A stretch of DNA of 64,000 nt, from contig DATHVI010000131.1 of NCBI GenBank assembly GCA_035461385.1, forward strand, positions 1-64,000, written 5' to 3'. Each line of letters opens with the position of its first letter. Position 1 is the first letter of the stretch. Source of the DNA: DATHVI01 sp035461385. Its GTDB lineage: Bacteria; Actinomycetota; Thermoleophilia; Solirubrobacterales; 70-9. Shown in pieces: positions 1-9,179 of the stretch. Under the pieces are notes generated by a model. The model was not told where the DNA came from. It made no database searches and saw only the letters and a list, made by a program, of their open reading frames with translations. Both the position numbers and the translations under genes were made by a program.

Positions 1-876
1 AGAGGCACCCGGCGACACGTCGGTGGCTCGGACCGGGGCGGGGATCAGGGCGGCCCCTGCGACCACGAGACAGAACGCGAGCATCCGTCCGGTGATCTCC
101 AGCCCCCCGGTGCCGATCGGGTCACGGAAGACCAGGATGCCGCCGACGATCGCGGTGAGGTTGGCCGCGACCGAGGTCAGGGCGATGACCTCGACGCCCG
201 GGCCGAGCTGCAGCCCGCGGGCCGAGGCATAGAAGGCGACGACCGAGGCGGCCACGGCTGCCCCGGTCCACGGGCTGATCAGCTCGATGAGCGCGCCGTC
301 TTGAACCGCGTCTGCCAGGTACTTGATCGCGATGTCGGAGACGCCGAAGAGCGCCCCGGCGGCCGCGCCGAGGAGCAGACCTTGCGCCCAACGCGGGATG
401 CGGCGATGGGTCGAGGTTGCGGCGATCGTGGTCGCGACGACAAAGACGCCGCACTCGATCGCGATCAACGCGGCCAGCGCGTAGGGCCGCGTCTCGCCGT
501 CGTCGGCCGACCCCGAGGTCAACCCGATGATCGCAAGCCCCACCGCGGTGACGATCACGCCGGCCCACTGGCGGCGTCCGAGCCGGAAGCCGAAGAAGCG
601 CTCGGCGAAGACGGCGAGGAACACCAGCCCGCCGGACAGCACGGCCTGGACGATCGACAGCGGCGCGAGGGCGAGCGCGCCGACGTGCAGCAGCCAGGCG
701 CCGATCGCCACCACCCAGCCGATCGCGAACCACCTGGAGCGGAAGAGACCGACCGCGCTGCGCAGCGGGTGCCGCACCCGCACGGGGGGCGCGAGCACCG
801 CGCCGCGGTGCTTGAGCAGAAAGGCGACGCTCGTCGCGACCGCGCACGCCAGGGCGAGGGCGAGGCCGAGGATCAC
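1..876 (-). CDS. DMT-superfamily (EamA-like) membrane transporter, 3' end cut off by the window edge
   Basis: The reading frame opens with a GTG at 876 and stays open to base 1, so the C-terminus lies outside the window. An AGGAGAGG ribosome site lies just upstream of the GTG. The 292 visible residues form about nine or ten hydrophobic segments with few charges, for example GVIVTAVGLAIIGL and LLGAAAGALFGVSDIAIKYL. This is the pattern of drug/metabolite transporter proteins with two EamA-like halves, usually about 300 residues, so little should be missing. The substrate cannot be read from sequence. The opposite-strand frames here are not hydrophobic and look like shadows. It is transcribed away from the multicopper oxidase at 1260. 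Confidence 0.7.
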   Translation of the reverse strand, partial: MILGLALALACAVATSVAFLLKHRGAVLAPPVRVRHPLRSAVGLFRSRWFAIGWVVAIGAWLLHVGALALAPLSIVQAVLSGGLVFLAVFAERFFGFRLGRRQWAGVIVTAVGLAIIGLTSGSADDGETRPYALAALIAIECGVFVVATTIAATSTHRRIPRWAQGLLLGAAAGALFGVSDIAIKYLADAVQDGALIELISPWTGAAVAASVVAFYASARGLQLGPGVEVIALTSVAANLTAIVGGILVFRDPIGTGGLEITGRMLAFCLVVAGAALIPAPVRATDVSPGAS

Positions 877-1259
877 GCCGGAAACCCTCTCCTAGAGGTA
901 TGAAGGGTGCTGCCCGTTCACGAAGGAGACTCTTGCATCTCCAGGCCCTTCTTTCATAGAGATGACAAGCGGCGACTGGCCAGCTCGCAAGGAAACTGAT
1001 CGGAAGCGGCGGTGCCGGTCTCGTCGCTCCTCCTCCGCGCGACGACGGGGCGCACGCCGGGATCACGCGAGAGGGAAGCGTGCACAGGGACTTGCTCAAA
1101 GACGTAGACCGTTAGCCCCAAGGAATCGCGGGCGTGGTCGGGTGGCGTTCCACTCGGTCGTCTGAGGCGCCCCGGGCGCCGGCGCGGTGTGGCTAACTCG
1201 ACCGCGGGACGCCAGGGAGCACCATAGGAGCGACGGCGGATCGGTGCGAGGCTGACCAC
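877..1259. other. Intergenic region between divergent transporter and multicopper oxidase genes
   Basis: About 380 bases lie between the divergent starts at 876 and 1260. The stretch near 890-960 is less GC-rich than its surroundings and probably holds the promoter of the leftward transporter. An ATAGGAG ribosome site lies ahead of 1260. Open frames in between have no recognisable domains or convincing start sites. I see no RNA gene and no good copy of the 15-base motif found elsewhere in the window. Confidence 0.5.
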
Positions 1260-2861
1260 ATGCGGAGTTCGACTCGGACAGAGGTCCGTGGGGGTGCCGA
1301 AGCACCCGCCGGCCAGCGCTCGCGAGCGCGATCGCGTCGACCCCGCTGGCTTCGGGCGACGGGCGCCGGGCTGGCCGCGGCACTCTCAGTGGCGACACTG
1401 AGCTCGTGCGGGCCGTTCGACGAGCTGACCGGCACGGAGGTCGACACCATCGGCGAGGTGCCATTCGAGAACCGGCTCGCGATCCCGCCGCTCGCTGACT
1501 CCGAGCTCGACTCCGAGGGCCGACGCGTATTCACGCTCACCGCGGAGCCCGGCGAACGCGCGCTCCGACCCGGTGGGAGCACCGAGACGTGGGGCTTCAA
1601 CGGCTCCTACCTCGGACCGACGCTGCGGGCAACGCGCGGCGAGGAGGTGAGGGTCGACTTCGAAAACGGGCTCGACGAGGCGACGACCGTCCACTGGCAC
1701 GGCATGCACCTGCCAGCCGATGCCGACGGAGGCCCGCACCAGATCGTCGAGCCGGGCGAGACCTGGACCCCGAGCTGGGAGATCGATCAGCCCGCTGCCA
1801 CCCTCTGGTACCACCCCCACCTGCACGGCGATACCGAGGCGCACGTATACCGCGGGCTCGCCGGCATGTTCATCCTCGACGACTCGGAGGAGGCCGAGCT
1901 CGACCTGCCCCGCGAATACGGCGTCGACGACGTCCCGGTGATCGTCCAGGACAAGCTCTTCGCCGAGGATGGGTCGCTGGTCGAGGACGATCGCGAGGAG
2001 CTCGGGATCCTCGGCGACACGGTGCTCGTCAACGGCACCTACGGACCGTTCCTGGACGTCTCGACCGAGCGCGTGCGGCTGCGGCTGCTCAACGGCTCGA
2101 CGGCGCGAACCTATGACTTCGGCTTCTCGGGCGGGCGCGACTTCGCGCTGATCGCCACCGACGGGGGGCTGCTCGAGCGACCGGCCGAGCTCGATCGGAT
2201 CCAGCTCTCGCCGGGTGAGCGGGCCGAGATCGTCGTCACGATCGAGCCCCGTGAGCGCGTGGTCCTGCGCTCGTACCCGCCCGACCTTGAGCCTGGCTCG
2301 GACACCTCGCGCGAGGACGGCGGCGAGGACTCGTTCGATGTGCTGCAGCTACGAGCTGCAGCCGAGCTCGATCCCTCAGCGGCCGTCCCCTCCGAGCTGG
2401 CCGACGTCTCGGAGCTTGACCCGGGCGACGCCGCCGTGACGCGCGAGTTCGAGCTTCGCTCGCGCAGGATCAACGGCGAGGAGATGGACATCGAGCGGAT
2501 CGATGAGGTGGTCGAGGTGGACACGACCGAGGTCTGGGAGGTCGAGAACGGCCACGGACAACCGCACACCTTCCATGTCCACGATGTCCAGTTCCAGGTG
2601 CTCGACGTGGACGGCGAGGATCCGCCGCCTGATCTCTCGGGCTGGAAGGACACGATCCAGCTCCCGCCTGGGATGCCCGTGCGGCTGATCATGCGCTTCG
2701 AGGACTACGCCGATCCGGACGCCCCCTACATGTACCACTGCCATCTGCTCCGGCACGAGGACGAGGGGATGATGGCCCAGTTCGTCGTCGTCGAGCCCGG
2801 CGAGGACGCGGCAGCGCCACCCGCACATGGCGAGATCGGGCACAACCAAGATCACGGTTGA
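1260..2861 (+). CDS. Multicopper oxidase, membrane-anchored lipoprotein
   Basis: The 533-residue protein starts with an Arg-rich stretch, a hydrophobic segment and a lipobox-like LSSC with Cys50, so it is probably a lipoprotein outside the membrane. Copper-ligand motifs are complete: HWHGMHLP (His145, His147), WYHPHLHG (His185, His187), HTFHVHD late in the protein, and HCHLLRHEDEGMM (residues 493-505) with the type-1 copper Cys, His and a Met axial ligand. Three cupredoxin domains are expected, as in CueO/SufI-type oxidases. Such enzymes couple one-electron oxidation of Cu(I), phenols or metals to reduction of O2. A second, differently exported oxidase lies at 10318. The substrate is unknown. 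The C-terminus ends in a His-rich tail. Confidence 0.88.
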   Translation: MRSSTRTEVRGGAEAPAGQRSRARSRRPRWLRATGAGLAAALSVATLSSCGPFDELTGTEVDTIGEVPFENRLAIPPLADSELDSEGRRVFTLTAEPGERALRPGGSTETWGFNGSYLGPTLRATRGEEVRVDFENGLDEATTVHWHGMHLPADADGGPHQIVEPGETWTPSWEIDQPAATLWYHPHLHGDTEAHVYRGLAGMFILDDSEEAELDLPREYGVDDVPVIVQDKLFAEDGSLVEDDREELGILGDTVLVNGTYGPFLDVSTERVRLRLLNGSTARTYDFGFSGGRDFALIATDGGLLERPAELDRIQLSPGERAEIVVTIEPRERVVLRSYPPDLEPGSDTSREDGGEDSFDVLQLRAAAELDPSAAVPSELADVSELDPGDAAVTREFELRSRRINGEEMDIERIDEVVEVDTTEVWEVENGHGQPHTFHVHDVQFQVLDVDGEDPPPDLSGWKDTIQLPPGMPVRLIMRFEDYADPDAPYMYHCHLLRHEDEGMMAQFVVVEPGEDAAAPPAHGEIGHNQDHG

Positions 2862-2992
2862 GACGATCAGGACCGGCGACATCGAGGTGAACGGGACATC
2901 GCTCCACTGATCGCTCCGCGGTCGAGCGGATCGAGGTCGTCGACCGACGAGGCCGTGACGATCACCGCCTACGCCGCCCGTCGCTCCTGCGC

Positions 2993-3436
2993 TCAGTCAG
3001 GCCACAGGATCCGGAGCGCGGTGTCGACGGGGCAGCCCTTACCGAGGAGCCGCTTGAGCTCGTCGAGGCTGAAGGCGGGGTGTCCGGCGAGCACCAGGGC
3101 GACCTCCTCGGGGACGCCGAGCGCGACCAGGCACCTGTGCCGTGACGCACGAAGGCGCCCCACTCTGGATCGGGGCTGCATCACGGCGATGGGAACACCC
3201 ATCCACTCCGGATGCTCCCCCCGAGGCAGGGCTGCCAGCCAGGTGCCGTAGAGCATCGGGATCGAGACGCCGAGGACGAACTTGGCCGGGACCGACGGCA
3301 GGGTACCGAGGTTGAGTCCGATGATCGCGACGAGGACGGTAAGACCGGCGACCGCGGCGACGATCCCACAGGACTTCGTCAGGCGGGTACCAGCGTTCGA
3401 GCGCGTTCCGGTGTTCGAGCGGGTTAGAGCGTCCAC
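2993..3436 (-). CDS. Small membrane protein of unknown function
   Basis: The 147-residue product starts at GTG 3436, supported by AAGGAGG four bases upstream. It has two likely membrane segments (about residues 24-45 and 50-70) and a soluble C-terminal part of about 70 residues containing VALGVPEEVALVLAGHPAFS and a short helix ending in LRILWPD. I do not recognise a family. It converges on the multicopper oxidase at 1260. The upstream 3437-3632 stretch has an AT-rich patch around 3460-3530 unusual for this DNA, which probably carries its promoter. No other gene is visible there. Confidence 0.6.
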   Translation of the reverse strand: MDALTRSNTGTRSNAGTRLTKSCGIVAAVAGLTVLVAIIGLNLGTLPSVPAKFVLGVSIPMLYGTWLAALPRGEHPEWMGVPIAVMQPRSRVGRLRASRHRCLVALGVPEEVALVLAGHPAFSLDELKRLLGKGCPVDTALRILWPD

Positions 3437-3632
3437 GACGCCTCCTTAGTGCCGACTTCCCCATACCTCCTTACTTACGCCTACCGTTGATAGAGCAATA
3501 CGAATAGATGCGCAAATCGCTTGTAGTAGTGCTTCCAGACAGACCCCCGGCTTCTACACCCCGCAGGCCTCGGCTTCGCCGAGCGATCCGGCTGAAGGTC
3601 CGGCGCGCCCGGCCGAGCCGTTCCGAGGGTGG

Positions 3633-4811
3633 CTACTCGGCGACGTGACGGGCGTCGCGCAGGACCCAGAAGAGAACTGCCTCAGAGGTGCCGAGATTGC
3701 GCCAACCGGTCACGGGGGCGCCCTCCGCGAGCACCACCTCGCCGGCGCGCAAGACGGGGCGGCTCGCTGCGAGCACGACCTGGACCAGACCGCTCGCGAC
3801 CGCAACGAGCTCGAGTCCCTTGTGCGCCAGATGCGGCTTGGCGGTGGCTCGTGCGGGGATCCGCACGAGATAGGCGCGAAGCCCCACTTCCGGATCGTCG
3901 AGGAGAGCGATCGGCTCCGACCGGTCGGTGGCGCGGCCGAGCGGCGGGTGGTCGCGGCGGCCGAGTCGACAGCCGGTGACGAGCTCGCCGCGCAACAACT
4001 CGTCGAGCGTCATCCCCAGCTTGCCGGCGAGTTGGAGCAGCGTCTCGAGCGAAAGCCCGCTCTGACCGCGCTCAGCCTGGGAGATCGAGCTTGGTGAGAC
4101 GCCGACCAGGCGTGCGAGGTCGGACTGGCTGAGCTGGCGCTTCACGCGCGCGGCGCGCAGCCCGGTTCCGATCCGCGATGCCATCGGCGCCGGCGTGAGC
4201 TGCGGCTGATCGGCCTCGATCTGGAGGCGAAAGACGGCCCCCTCGACGCTTGGAGGCCGCCCGTCGGCCTTGACGACTCGCATCCGGTCATCGCCGACGG
4301 AGAAGACGCACTGGGTTATCTCCTCGACCGTACGCCGCAGCTGTGGGTTGCTGCGGCCGGCGGGCATCGTCCAGTAGGCGATCGCGCCGATCGCGAGCAG
4401 CTGCGGACAGCAAGTTGCGAAGAACTTCTCCGCGACCTCCGCGCCCCAGCGCTCGGCCATCACGTCGAGCCCGTCGAAGAGGAGCAGGCTTCTGTCTCCG
4501 GCCCGACATCGCGCCGCGATCGCCCGCAGCAGCGGCGCCGGTTGCGCGTCGGCCTGCCCGGGGCGGGCGTCGATGACCTCGGCCTCGCCATGGGGGCGCT
4601 CGCGATCGCGAAGCCGGACGTGGATCAGGCCGTCGGTGCCGTGGGCCGCGGCGGCCGCGGCGTAGAACGGATCGGCGGCGCCAGGCTCCGCCTCTGCCCA
4701 GACGACGTTGTCACCCCAAAAGAGGCCGCCGAGGACCGCGTCGAGCGCCGCCACGCCCGAGCTCCCGACCTCGTCCCCGAAGGCCGCATCGGCCGATGCC
4801 TCTGAAAGCAT
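3633..4811 (-). CDS. Transcription regulator: degenerate KaiC/RecA-like domain, XRE helix-turn-helix and C-terminal cupin
   Basis: The 392-residue protein has three parts. Residues 1-200 resemble a RecA/KaiC-like fold: RSLLLFDGLDVMAERWG (107-123) looks like a Walker B strand, but the place of the P-loop (AVLGGLFWGDNVVW) has no GK[ST], so ATP hydrolysis is unlikely. Residues 213-275 are a typical HTH_3/XRE domain (LSQSDLARLVGVSPSSISQ). Residues 310-388 match a small cupin (KPHLAHKGLELVAVASG, EVVLAEGAPVTGWRN). XRE-cupin regulators are common, but the ATPase-like N-terminus is not. The start ATG at 4811 lies within a perfect inverted repeat, and a TATTCT element ends seven bases before it, suggesting leaderless, self-controlled expression. 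The ligand is unknown. Confidence 0.75.
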   Translation of the reverse strand: MLSEASADAAFGDEVGSSGVAALDAVLGGLFWGDNVVWAEAEPGAADPFYAAAAAAHGTDGLIHVRLRDRERPHGEAEVIDARPGQADAQPAPLLRAIAARCRAGDRSLLLFDGLDVMAERWGAEVAEKFFATCCPQLLAIGAIAYWTMPAGRSNPQLRRTVEEITQCVFSVGDDRMRVVKADGRPPSVEGAVFRLQIEADQPQLTPAPMASRIGTGLRAARVKRQLSQSDLARLVGVSPSSISQAERGQSGLSLETLLQLAGKLGMTLDELLRGELVTGCRLGRRDHPPLGRATDRSEPIALLDDPEVGLRAYLVRIPARATAKPHLAHKGLELVAVASGLVQVVLAASRPVLRAGEVVLAEGAPVTGWRNLGTSEAVLFWVLRDARHVAE

Positions 4812-4820
4812 TACTTTCAG
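4802..4820 (-). promoter_or_regulatory. Perfect 7-bp inverted repeat over the start codon of the XRE-cupin regulator
   Basis: The arms are CTGAAAG (4802-4808) and CTTTCAG (4814-4820), separated by five bases that include the ATG (4811-4809 on the minus strand). The minus-strand TATTCT at 4824-4819 fits a -10 element, so a bound protein would cover the -10 and the transcript start. Such an AT-rich palindrome stands out in this DNA. Autoregulation by the downstream XRE protein is inferred. Confidence 0.6.
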
Positions 4821-4996
4821 AATACCGAAGGCTATTCGTAGCGGTGTGATGCGGGCCTGGACCCGCGGATGCCCGGATCAACGGTGCCCACGCGCTCGAC
4901 GTAACGGTGCAGCGCGTCGAAACGACTGCTCGCAGGTGTGCTCCGCTCTCCGGGCCGAGTGGTTGGTTTCGCGCACCGGACGCACAGACCGACGCT

Positions 4997-5167
4997 CTAC
5001 CCCAAGGCGACAAGGGAGGTTCGCGCGGCGCTCGTTCCCTCGCGGATTACCTCGCCGGTGACGCTCGTGTTGGCGTCTGAGCCCAGCCAGAGCACGACAC
5101 CGGCGACGTCCTCAGCCGGTCTTCGGGGCTCACCGAGCGGATCATCGACCGCAAGTGACGCGTCGGG
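4997..5167 (-). pseudogene. Remnant of a short-chain dehydrogenase/reductase C-terminus
   Basis: In this minus frame, between an in-frame TGA at 5168-5170 and a TAG at 4997-4999, 56 codons read through EDVAGVVLWLGSDANTSVTG followed by EVI. That is the usual C-terminal segment of classical SDR enzymes (ED-V-A-x-x-V-x-W-L-x-SD, then VTG). The catalytic YxxxK and the nucleotide-binding half are absent and there is no start codon. The rest of the 4812-5179 gap holds nothing recognisable. I read it as a gene eroded from its 5' end, immediately downstream of the acyltransferase stop codon. Confidence 0.6.
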
Positions 5168-5179
5168 TCAGCCCGACCG

Positions 5180-6730
5180 CTAGCTCGCCGCCGCCCGGCT
5201 CGAGCGCCGGTCGGGCGGCTCGGCGGGGTCGTCGCGATCGGCGGAGGCGGCGGCCTCGCGCAGGGCCGCGAGCTCGGCGATCAGCCCTTCCGCGGCGACG
5301 TCGAGGTCGGGGACCGTCTCGCGGTCGGCGTTGAAGCAGAAGAAGAGCCGGCCGTCGTAGCTCACGACCGCGAGCGCGAGCGCGTGCTCGGCGGCGAGGG
5401 GGACCAGCGGCCATGCGGCGCGCATCCGCGAGCCGAACGAGTACAGCGGCTGCTGCGGGCCGGGGATGTTGGTGATCGTGAGGTTGAAGAGCCGCGTCGC
5501 GTAGAGCGAGCGGGCGAGGAAGGTGTGGAGGATCGGCGGCGCAAGGCTGGTGACGTCGATCACCGTGCTCGACCCGAGGGCCTGGGTCCCGGCCTTGAGC
5601 GACTCGGCCTCCTCGAGTTGGAGCCGGTAGCGGTGCACGGGGTCGGGCTCGGTCAACGGCAGGTGGACGAACAGCGAGGTGATCCGGTTGCCGGTCCCGA
5701 GCCGATCGGCGGCGGCGCGGATGTTGACCGGGACCATCGCCCGCAGTCCCTGGGGCGGCAGTGCCTCGCCGCGGTCGCCGAGCAGCCGCCGCAGCCCCCC
5801 CGCCGTGGCGGCGAGGACGACGTCGTTCACGGTTCCGCCCAGCGCCCGCTTGATCGCCTTCACGTCGTCGAGCTCGGCGGAGACCACCGCGAGCCGGCGG
5901 CGCGGGCCGATCGGCCGGTTGAGGCTCGTCCGGGGGGCGGCGATCAGCTCGTCGCGGATCAGCAGCTCGGCAAGCGCCCGCGAGCGGCGGAGCGCCTCGC
6001 GGGCGCGCTCGGGGTGGATCAGCGTCCCGGCGCCGGCCTCGGCGAGCCGCAGCACCCGCCGCGCGGTCACGATCCCGAGCTCCGCGGCTGAGAGGCCCGC
6101 CGAGGCGACGGCGAGCGGGAGCGCGAGCAGCCGGCGGCTGGCGCGCCGCGCGCCCCGCCGGGCCGGCTGAGGCGGCTCGGCCGTCTCCGCGGGCGCCGGC
6201 GCCTCGCGGCTGCGGTCGGGGTTCGGCTCGAGGTCGAGGATCATGTGGCCGATCTCGACCGAGCCGACCCCGTCGACCATGCAGTGGTGGGTCTTGGTCG
6301 CCATCGCCCAGCCGCCGTCGGCGAGGTCGAGGATCGCGATCTCCCAGAGCGGGTGGGAGCGGTCGAGGCGCTGCGAATAGAACCCGCCCGCCCACTCGCG
6401 CAGCTCCGCCTCACCGGCGTGGTCGGGAAGCGCCGCGCGCCGGACGTGCCGGGAGATGTCGAAGTGCTCGTCGTCGACCCAGCGCGGCCAGCTCAGCCCG
6501 TGCGTTTGCCGCTCCGATAGCCGCTGGCCGAACCGCGGCAGGTCCGGGAGCCGGGCGGCGAGCTCCGCCCGCACGAGGTCGATCGGCGGGGCGCCCGCGC
6601 GGCCGCCGGGCACGGGGTCGAAGACCATCACCGCGCCGATGTGCATGTGGGCGCCCGCGTCGGCCTCCTCGAGCTCGAGGAAGGTCGCGTCGAGGGCGGT
6701 CAGGTGCTGGTCGTCGGAGCTGGCCACCAC
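5180..6730 (-). CDS. WS/DGAT-type O-acyltransferase (wax ester synthase/diacylglycerol acyltransferase)
   Basis: This enzyme family transfers an acyl group from acyl-CoA to a long-chain alcohol or diacylglycerol, making storage wax esters or triacylglycerol at the membrane. The active-site motif HHCMVDG is present at about residues 148-154, preceded by the family's N-terminal LTALDATFLELEEADAGAHMHIG and followed by PLYSFGSRM and a C-terminal SYDGRLFFCFNAD segment. Length is about 517 residues, normal for the family. Adjacent GTG codons at 6730 and 6727 lie about eight bases after GGGAGG and are better starts than the upstream ATG at 6784. Tgs1 (Rv3130c), the DosR-controlled triacylglycerol synthase of M. 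tuberculosis, belongs to this family. A motif copy lies at 6786-6800 in the shared divergent promoter. Confidence 0.87.
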   Translation of the reverse strand: MVASSDDQHLTALDATFLELEEADAGAHMHIGAVMVFDPVPGGRAGAPPIDLVRAELAARLPDLPRFGQRLSERQTHGLSWPRWVDDEHFDISRHVRRAALPDHAGEAELREWAGGFYSQRLDRSHPLWEIAILDLADGGWAMATKTHHCMVDGVGSVEIGHMILDLEPNPDRSREAPAPAETAEPPQPARRGARRASRRLLALPLAVASAGLSAAELGIVTARRVLRLAEAGAGTLIHPERAREALRRSRALAELLIRDELIAAPRTSLNRPIGPRRRLAVVSAELDDVKAIKRALGGTVNDVVLAATAGGLRRLLGDRGEALPPQGLRAMVPVNIRAAADRLGTGNRITSLFVHLPLTEPDPVHRYRLQLEEAESLKAGTQALGSSTVIDVTSLAPPILHTFLARSLYATRLFNLTITNIPGPQQPLYSFGSRMRAAWPLVPLAAEHALALAVVSYDGRLFFCFNADRETVPDLDVAAEGLIAELAALREAAASADRDDPAEPPDRRSSRAAAS

Positions 6731-6785
6731 TGCATCTTCCTCCCGGTCTCGCCCCGGCGCATCGGCGGCCCCCCCGGGTCGCACC

Positions 6786-6800
6786 CGGGGGAAACTACGG
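6786..6800. promoter_or_regulatory. Candidate regulon operator, copy 1
   Basis: Plus-strand CGGGGGAAACTACGG agrees with the proposed consensus CCGTGGCGACTACGG mainly in its right half. It lies between the divergent WS/DGAT gene (start 6730) and the PEP synthase gene (start 6859). A possible -10 (CTAGCT, near 6845) precedes the ATG at 6859 closely, so that message may be nearly leaderless. Confidence 0.5.
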
Positions 6801-6858
6801 GGCGCTTGCCGAGGTTCCTGCGGAGGCGGGTCGACGCCGTCGCCGCTAGCTTGGCACC

Positions 6859-9168
6859 ATGTCCTCGATGGCCTTGAGCGGCGAGCGTCTCACGTCGGTC
6901 GCGGCAGGTGACGCGGTTCGCCCGTTCGAGCGCCTCTCGCGCGGCGACGTCGCCTACGCCGGCGGCAAGGGCGCCAACCTCGGCGAGCTCACCGCCGCCG
7001 GGCTCCCGGTCCCGCCCGGGTTCGTCGTCGGCGCGACCGCCTACGCCGCGTTCTGCGACGAGGGCGGGCTGCGGTCGCGGATCGAGACGAGGCTCGCCGA
7101 GCTCGACGTCGACGACACCGCGGCGCTCGAGGCCGCTGCCGCCGAGGTCCGCGAGATGGTCGAGGCCGAGCCGATCCCCGACTGGCTCAGCGAGGGCGTC
7201 CGCTCGGCGTACGGTGAGCTCTCGGCGGGCGAGGACGACCCGGTCGCGGTCCGCTCCTCGGCCACCGCCGAGGACACCGAGGCCGCCTCGTTCGCGGGCA
7301 TGAACGAGACCCTGCTCAACGTCCGCGGGCCGGACGAGGTCGTCTCGGCGGTGCGGCGCTGCTGGTCGTCGCTGTTCGGCGCCCGGACGATCTTCTACCG
7401 CGCCAAGCGCGGTTTCGGCCAGGCCGACATGGACATCGCGGTCGTCGTCCAGCGCCAGGTGCTGGCGACCCGAGCCGGGGTGATGTTCACGATCGATCCC
7501 TCCTCAGGCGCCGAGGATCGACTCGTCATCGAAGGCTCGTTCGGACTCGGTGAGTCGGTCGTCTCGGGCAGCGTCTCCCCCGACCGCTACGTGGTCGAGA
7601 AGGAGACGATGGCGGTCCTCGCCCGCGAGGTCCGCCGCAAGGAGCTGACGATCGAGCCGCTCGAGGACGGCGGCACGGTCACTCGCGAGCTCAGCGGGGA
7701 GGAGGCGACCCGGCCGGTGCTCTCCGACGACGAGGTGACCGAGATCGCAACCCTCGGGAAGCGGATCGAGGAGCACTACGGCTCGGCGCAGGACACCGAG
7801 TGGTGCTACGACGCCGACGGCGTTGCCTGGATGCTGCAGTCGCGCCCGGTGACCACGGGCCCGGCGGCGGCGCCGCCGCCGATCGAGCACCACGGCGAAG
7901 TCATCGTCCGCGGACTCGGCGCCGCTCCCGGCCAGGCGAGCGGAAAGGCGAAGGTGATTCGCGACCTCGCCGATGCCGACGGGCTCCCCGACGGCGACGT
8001 GCTCGTCACCCACATGACCGCGCCCGACTGGGTGCCGCTGATGCGAAAGGCGGCCGCGATCGTCACCGACTCGGGCGGGATGACCTGCCACGCGGCGATC
8101 GTCTCCCGCGAGCTCGGGATCCCCTGCGTGGTCGGCACCGCCGAGGCGACGACGAAGCTCCGCGATGGCGAGCTCGTCACCGTCGACGCCACGCACGGGG
8201 TCGTGCGCGAGGGAGCGATCACGGTCGGTCGCCCGACGCCCGCGCCCGCAGCGGCCGCGGCCGCGCCGGTGACGGCGACGAAGCTCCTCGTCAACCTCTC
8301 CGAGCCCTCACAGGTCGATCGCGCCGCGGCCCTCGACGTCGAGGGCGTCGGCCTGCTGCGGGCGGAGCTGATGGTGCTCGAGGCGCTCGAGGGACGTCAT
8401 CCTCGAATGCTGCTCGAGGCCGGGCACGGGGAGGAGTTCACCGAGCGGATGGCTGAGGCGCTCGCGACGTTCGCGGCGGCCTTCACCCCCCGCCCGATCA
8501 CCTACCGGACGATCGACTTCCGCACCAACGAGTTCCGCGGCCTCGAGGGGGGCGAGCGCTTCGAGCCCGAGGAGGCGAACCCGATGATCGGCTACCGGGG
8601 CGCGCTTCGCTACATGCGCGAGCCCGACCTGATCGGGCTCGAGCTCGACGCGATCCGCCGCGTCTGGGAGGACGGCCACTCGAACTTCCACGTGATGATC
8701 CCGTTCGTGCGCACGCCTCGCGAGCTCGCCGCGGCCCGCAGCGCGGCCGACGAGGCGGGCCTGCTCGACCAGCCCGGATTCGAGCTCTGGGTGATGGCCG
8801 AGGTCCCCTCGGTGCTGTTCCACCTCGAGCGCTACGCGAAGCTCGGCGTCGCCGGGATCTCGATCGGCTCGAACGACCTCACCCAGCTGATGCTCGGCGC
8901 CGACCGCGACTCCGAGTCGGTGGCCGACGTCTTCGACGAGCGCGACCCCGCGGTCGCCGAGTACCTCGGACAGCTGATCGCGCGGGCGCGCGAGCTCGGG
9001 TTGCAGACGTCGATCTGCGGGCAGGCGCCGTCGGTCCACCCCGAGTACGCGGAGCTCCTCGTCCGCGCCGGGATCGACGCGATCTCGGTCAACATCGATG
9101 CGGTCGACCGGGCGCGGCGGCTGATCGCGTCGGCCGAGCAGCGGGTGCTGCTCGACGCCGTGAGGTAA
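6859..9168 (+). CDS. ppsA: Phosphoenolpyruvate synthase (pyruvate, water dikinase) family
   Basis: The 769-residue protein has the three domains of PEP-utilising dikinases. The N-terminal ATP-grasp part contains GGKGANLGEL (about 36-45) and VRSSATAEDT. The swivelling domain carries the phosphorylated His411 in SGGMTCHAAIVSRELGIPC. The C-terminal barrel contains ISIGSNDLTQLMLGADRD and the catalytic Cys in SICGQAPS. The enzyme converts pyruvate, ATP and water to PEP, AMP and phosphate and feeds gluconeogenesis. It is divergent from the WS/DGAT gene and 11 bases upstream of the FNT channel gene, probably in one transcript. A dikinase with another acceptor is possible, but all the usual motifs are there. 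Confidence 0.88.
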   Translation: MSSMALSGERLTSVAAGDAVRPFERLSRGDVAYAGGKGANLGELTAAGLPVPPGFVVGATAYAAFCDEGGLRSRIETRLAELDVDDTAALEAAAAEVREMVEAEPIPDWLSEGVRSAYGELSAGEDDPVAVRSSATAEDTEAASFAGMNETLLNVRGPDEVVSAVRRCWSSLFGARTIFYRAKRGFGQADMDIAVVVQRQVLATRAGVMFTIDPSSGAEDRLVIEGSFGLGESVVSGSVSPDRYVVEKETMAVLAREVRRKELTIEPLEDGGTVTRELSGEEATRPVLSDDEVTEIATLGKRIEEHYGSAQDTEWCYDADGVAWMLQSRPVTTGPAAAPPPIEHHGEVIVRGLGAAPGQASGKAKVIRDLADADGLPDGDVLVTHMTAPDWVPLMRKAAAIVTDSGGMTCHAAIVSRELGIPCVVGTAEATTKLRDGELVTVDATHGVVREGAITVGRPTPAPAAAAAAPVTATKLLVNLSEPSQVDRAAALDVEGVGLLRAELMVLEALEGRHPRMLLEAGHGEEFTERMAEALATFAAAFTPRPITYRTIDFRTNEFRGLEGGERFEPEEANPMIGYRGALRYMREPDLIGLELDAIRRVWEDGHSNFHVMIPFVRTPRELAAARSAADEAGLLDQPGFELWVMAEVPSVLFHLERYAKLGVAGISIGSNDLTQLMLGADRDSESVADVFDERDPAVAEYLGQLIARARELGLQTSICGQAPSVHPEYAELLVRAGIDAISVNIDAVDRARRLIASAEQRVLLDAVR

Positions 9169-9179
9169 CTGGAGCGCGC

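Noticed and set aside
122..1099. A minus-strand frame of 325 codons over the first gene
   Set aside because: It is Arg/Pro-rich without hydrophobic segments. The GTG-started frame 876-1 gives a proper membrane transporter.
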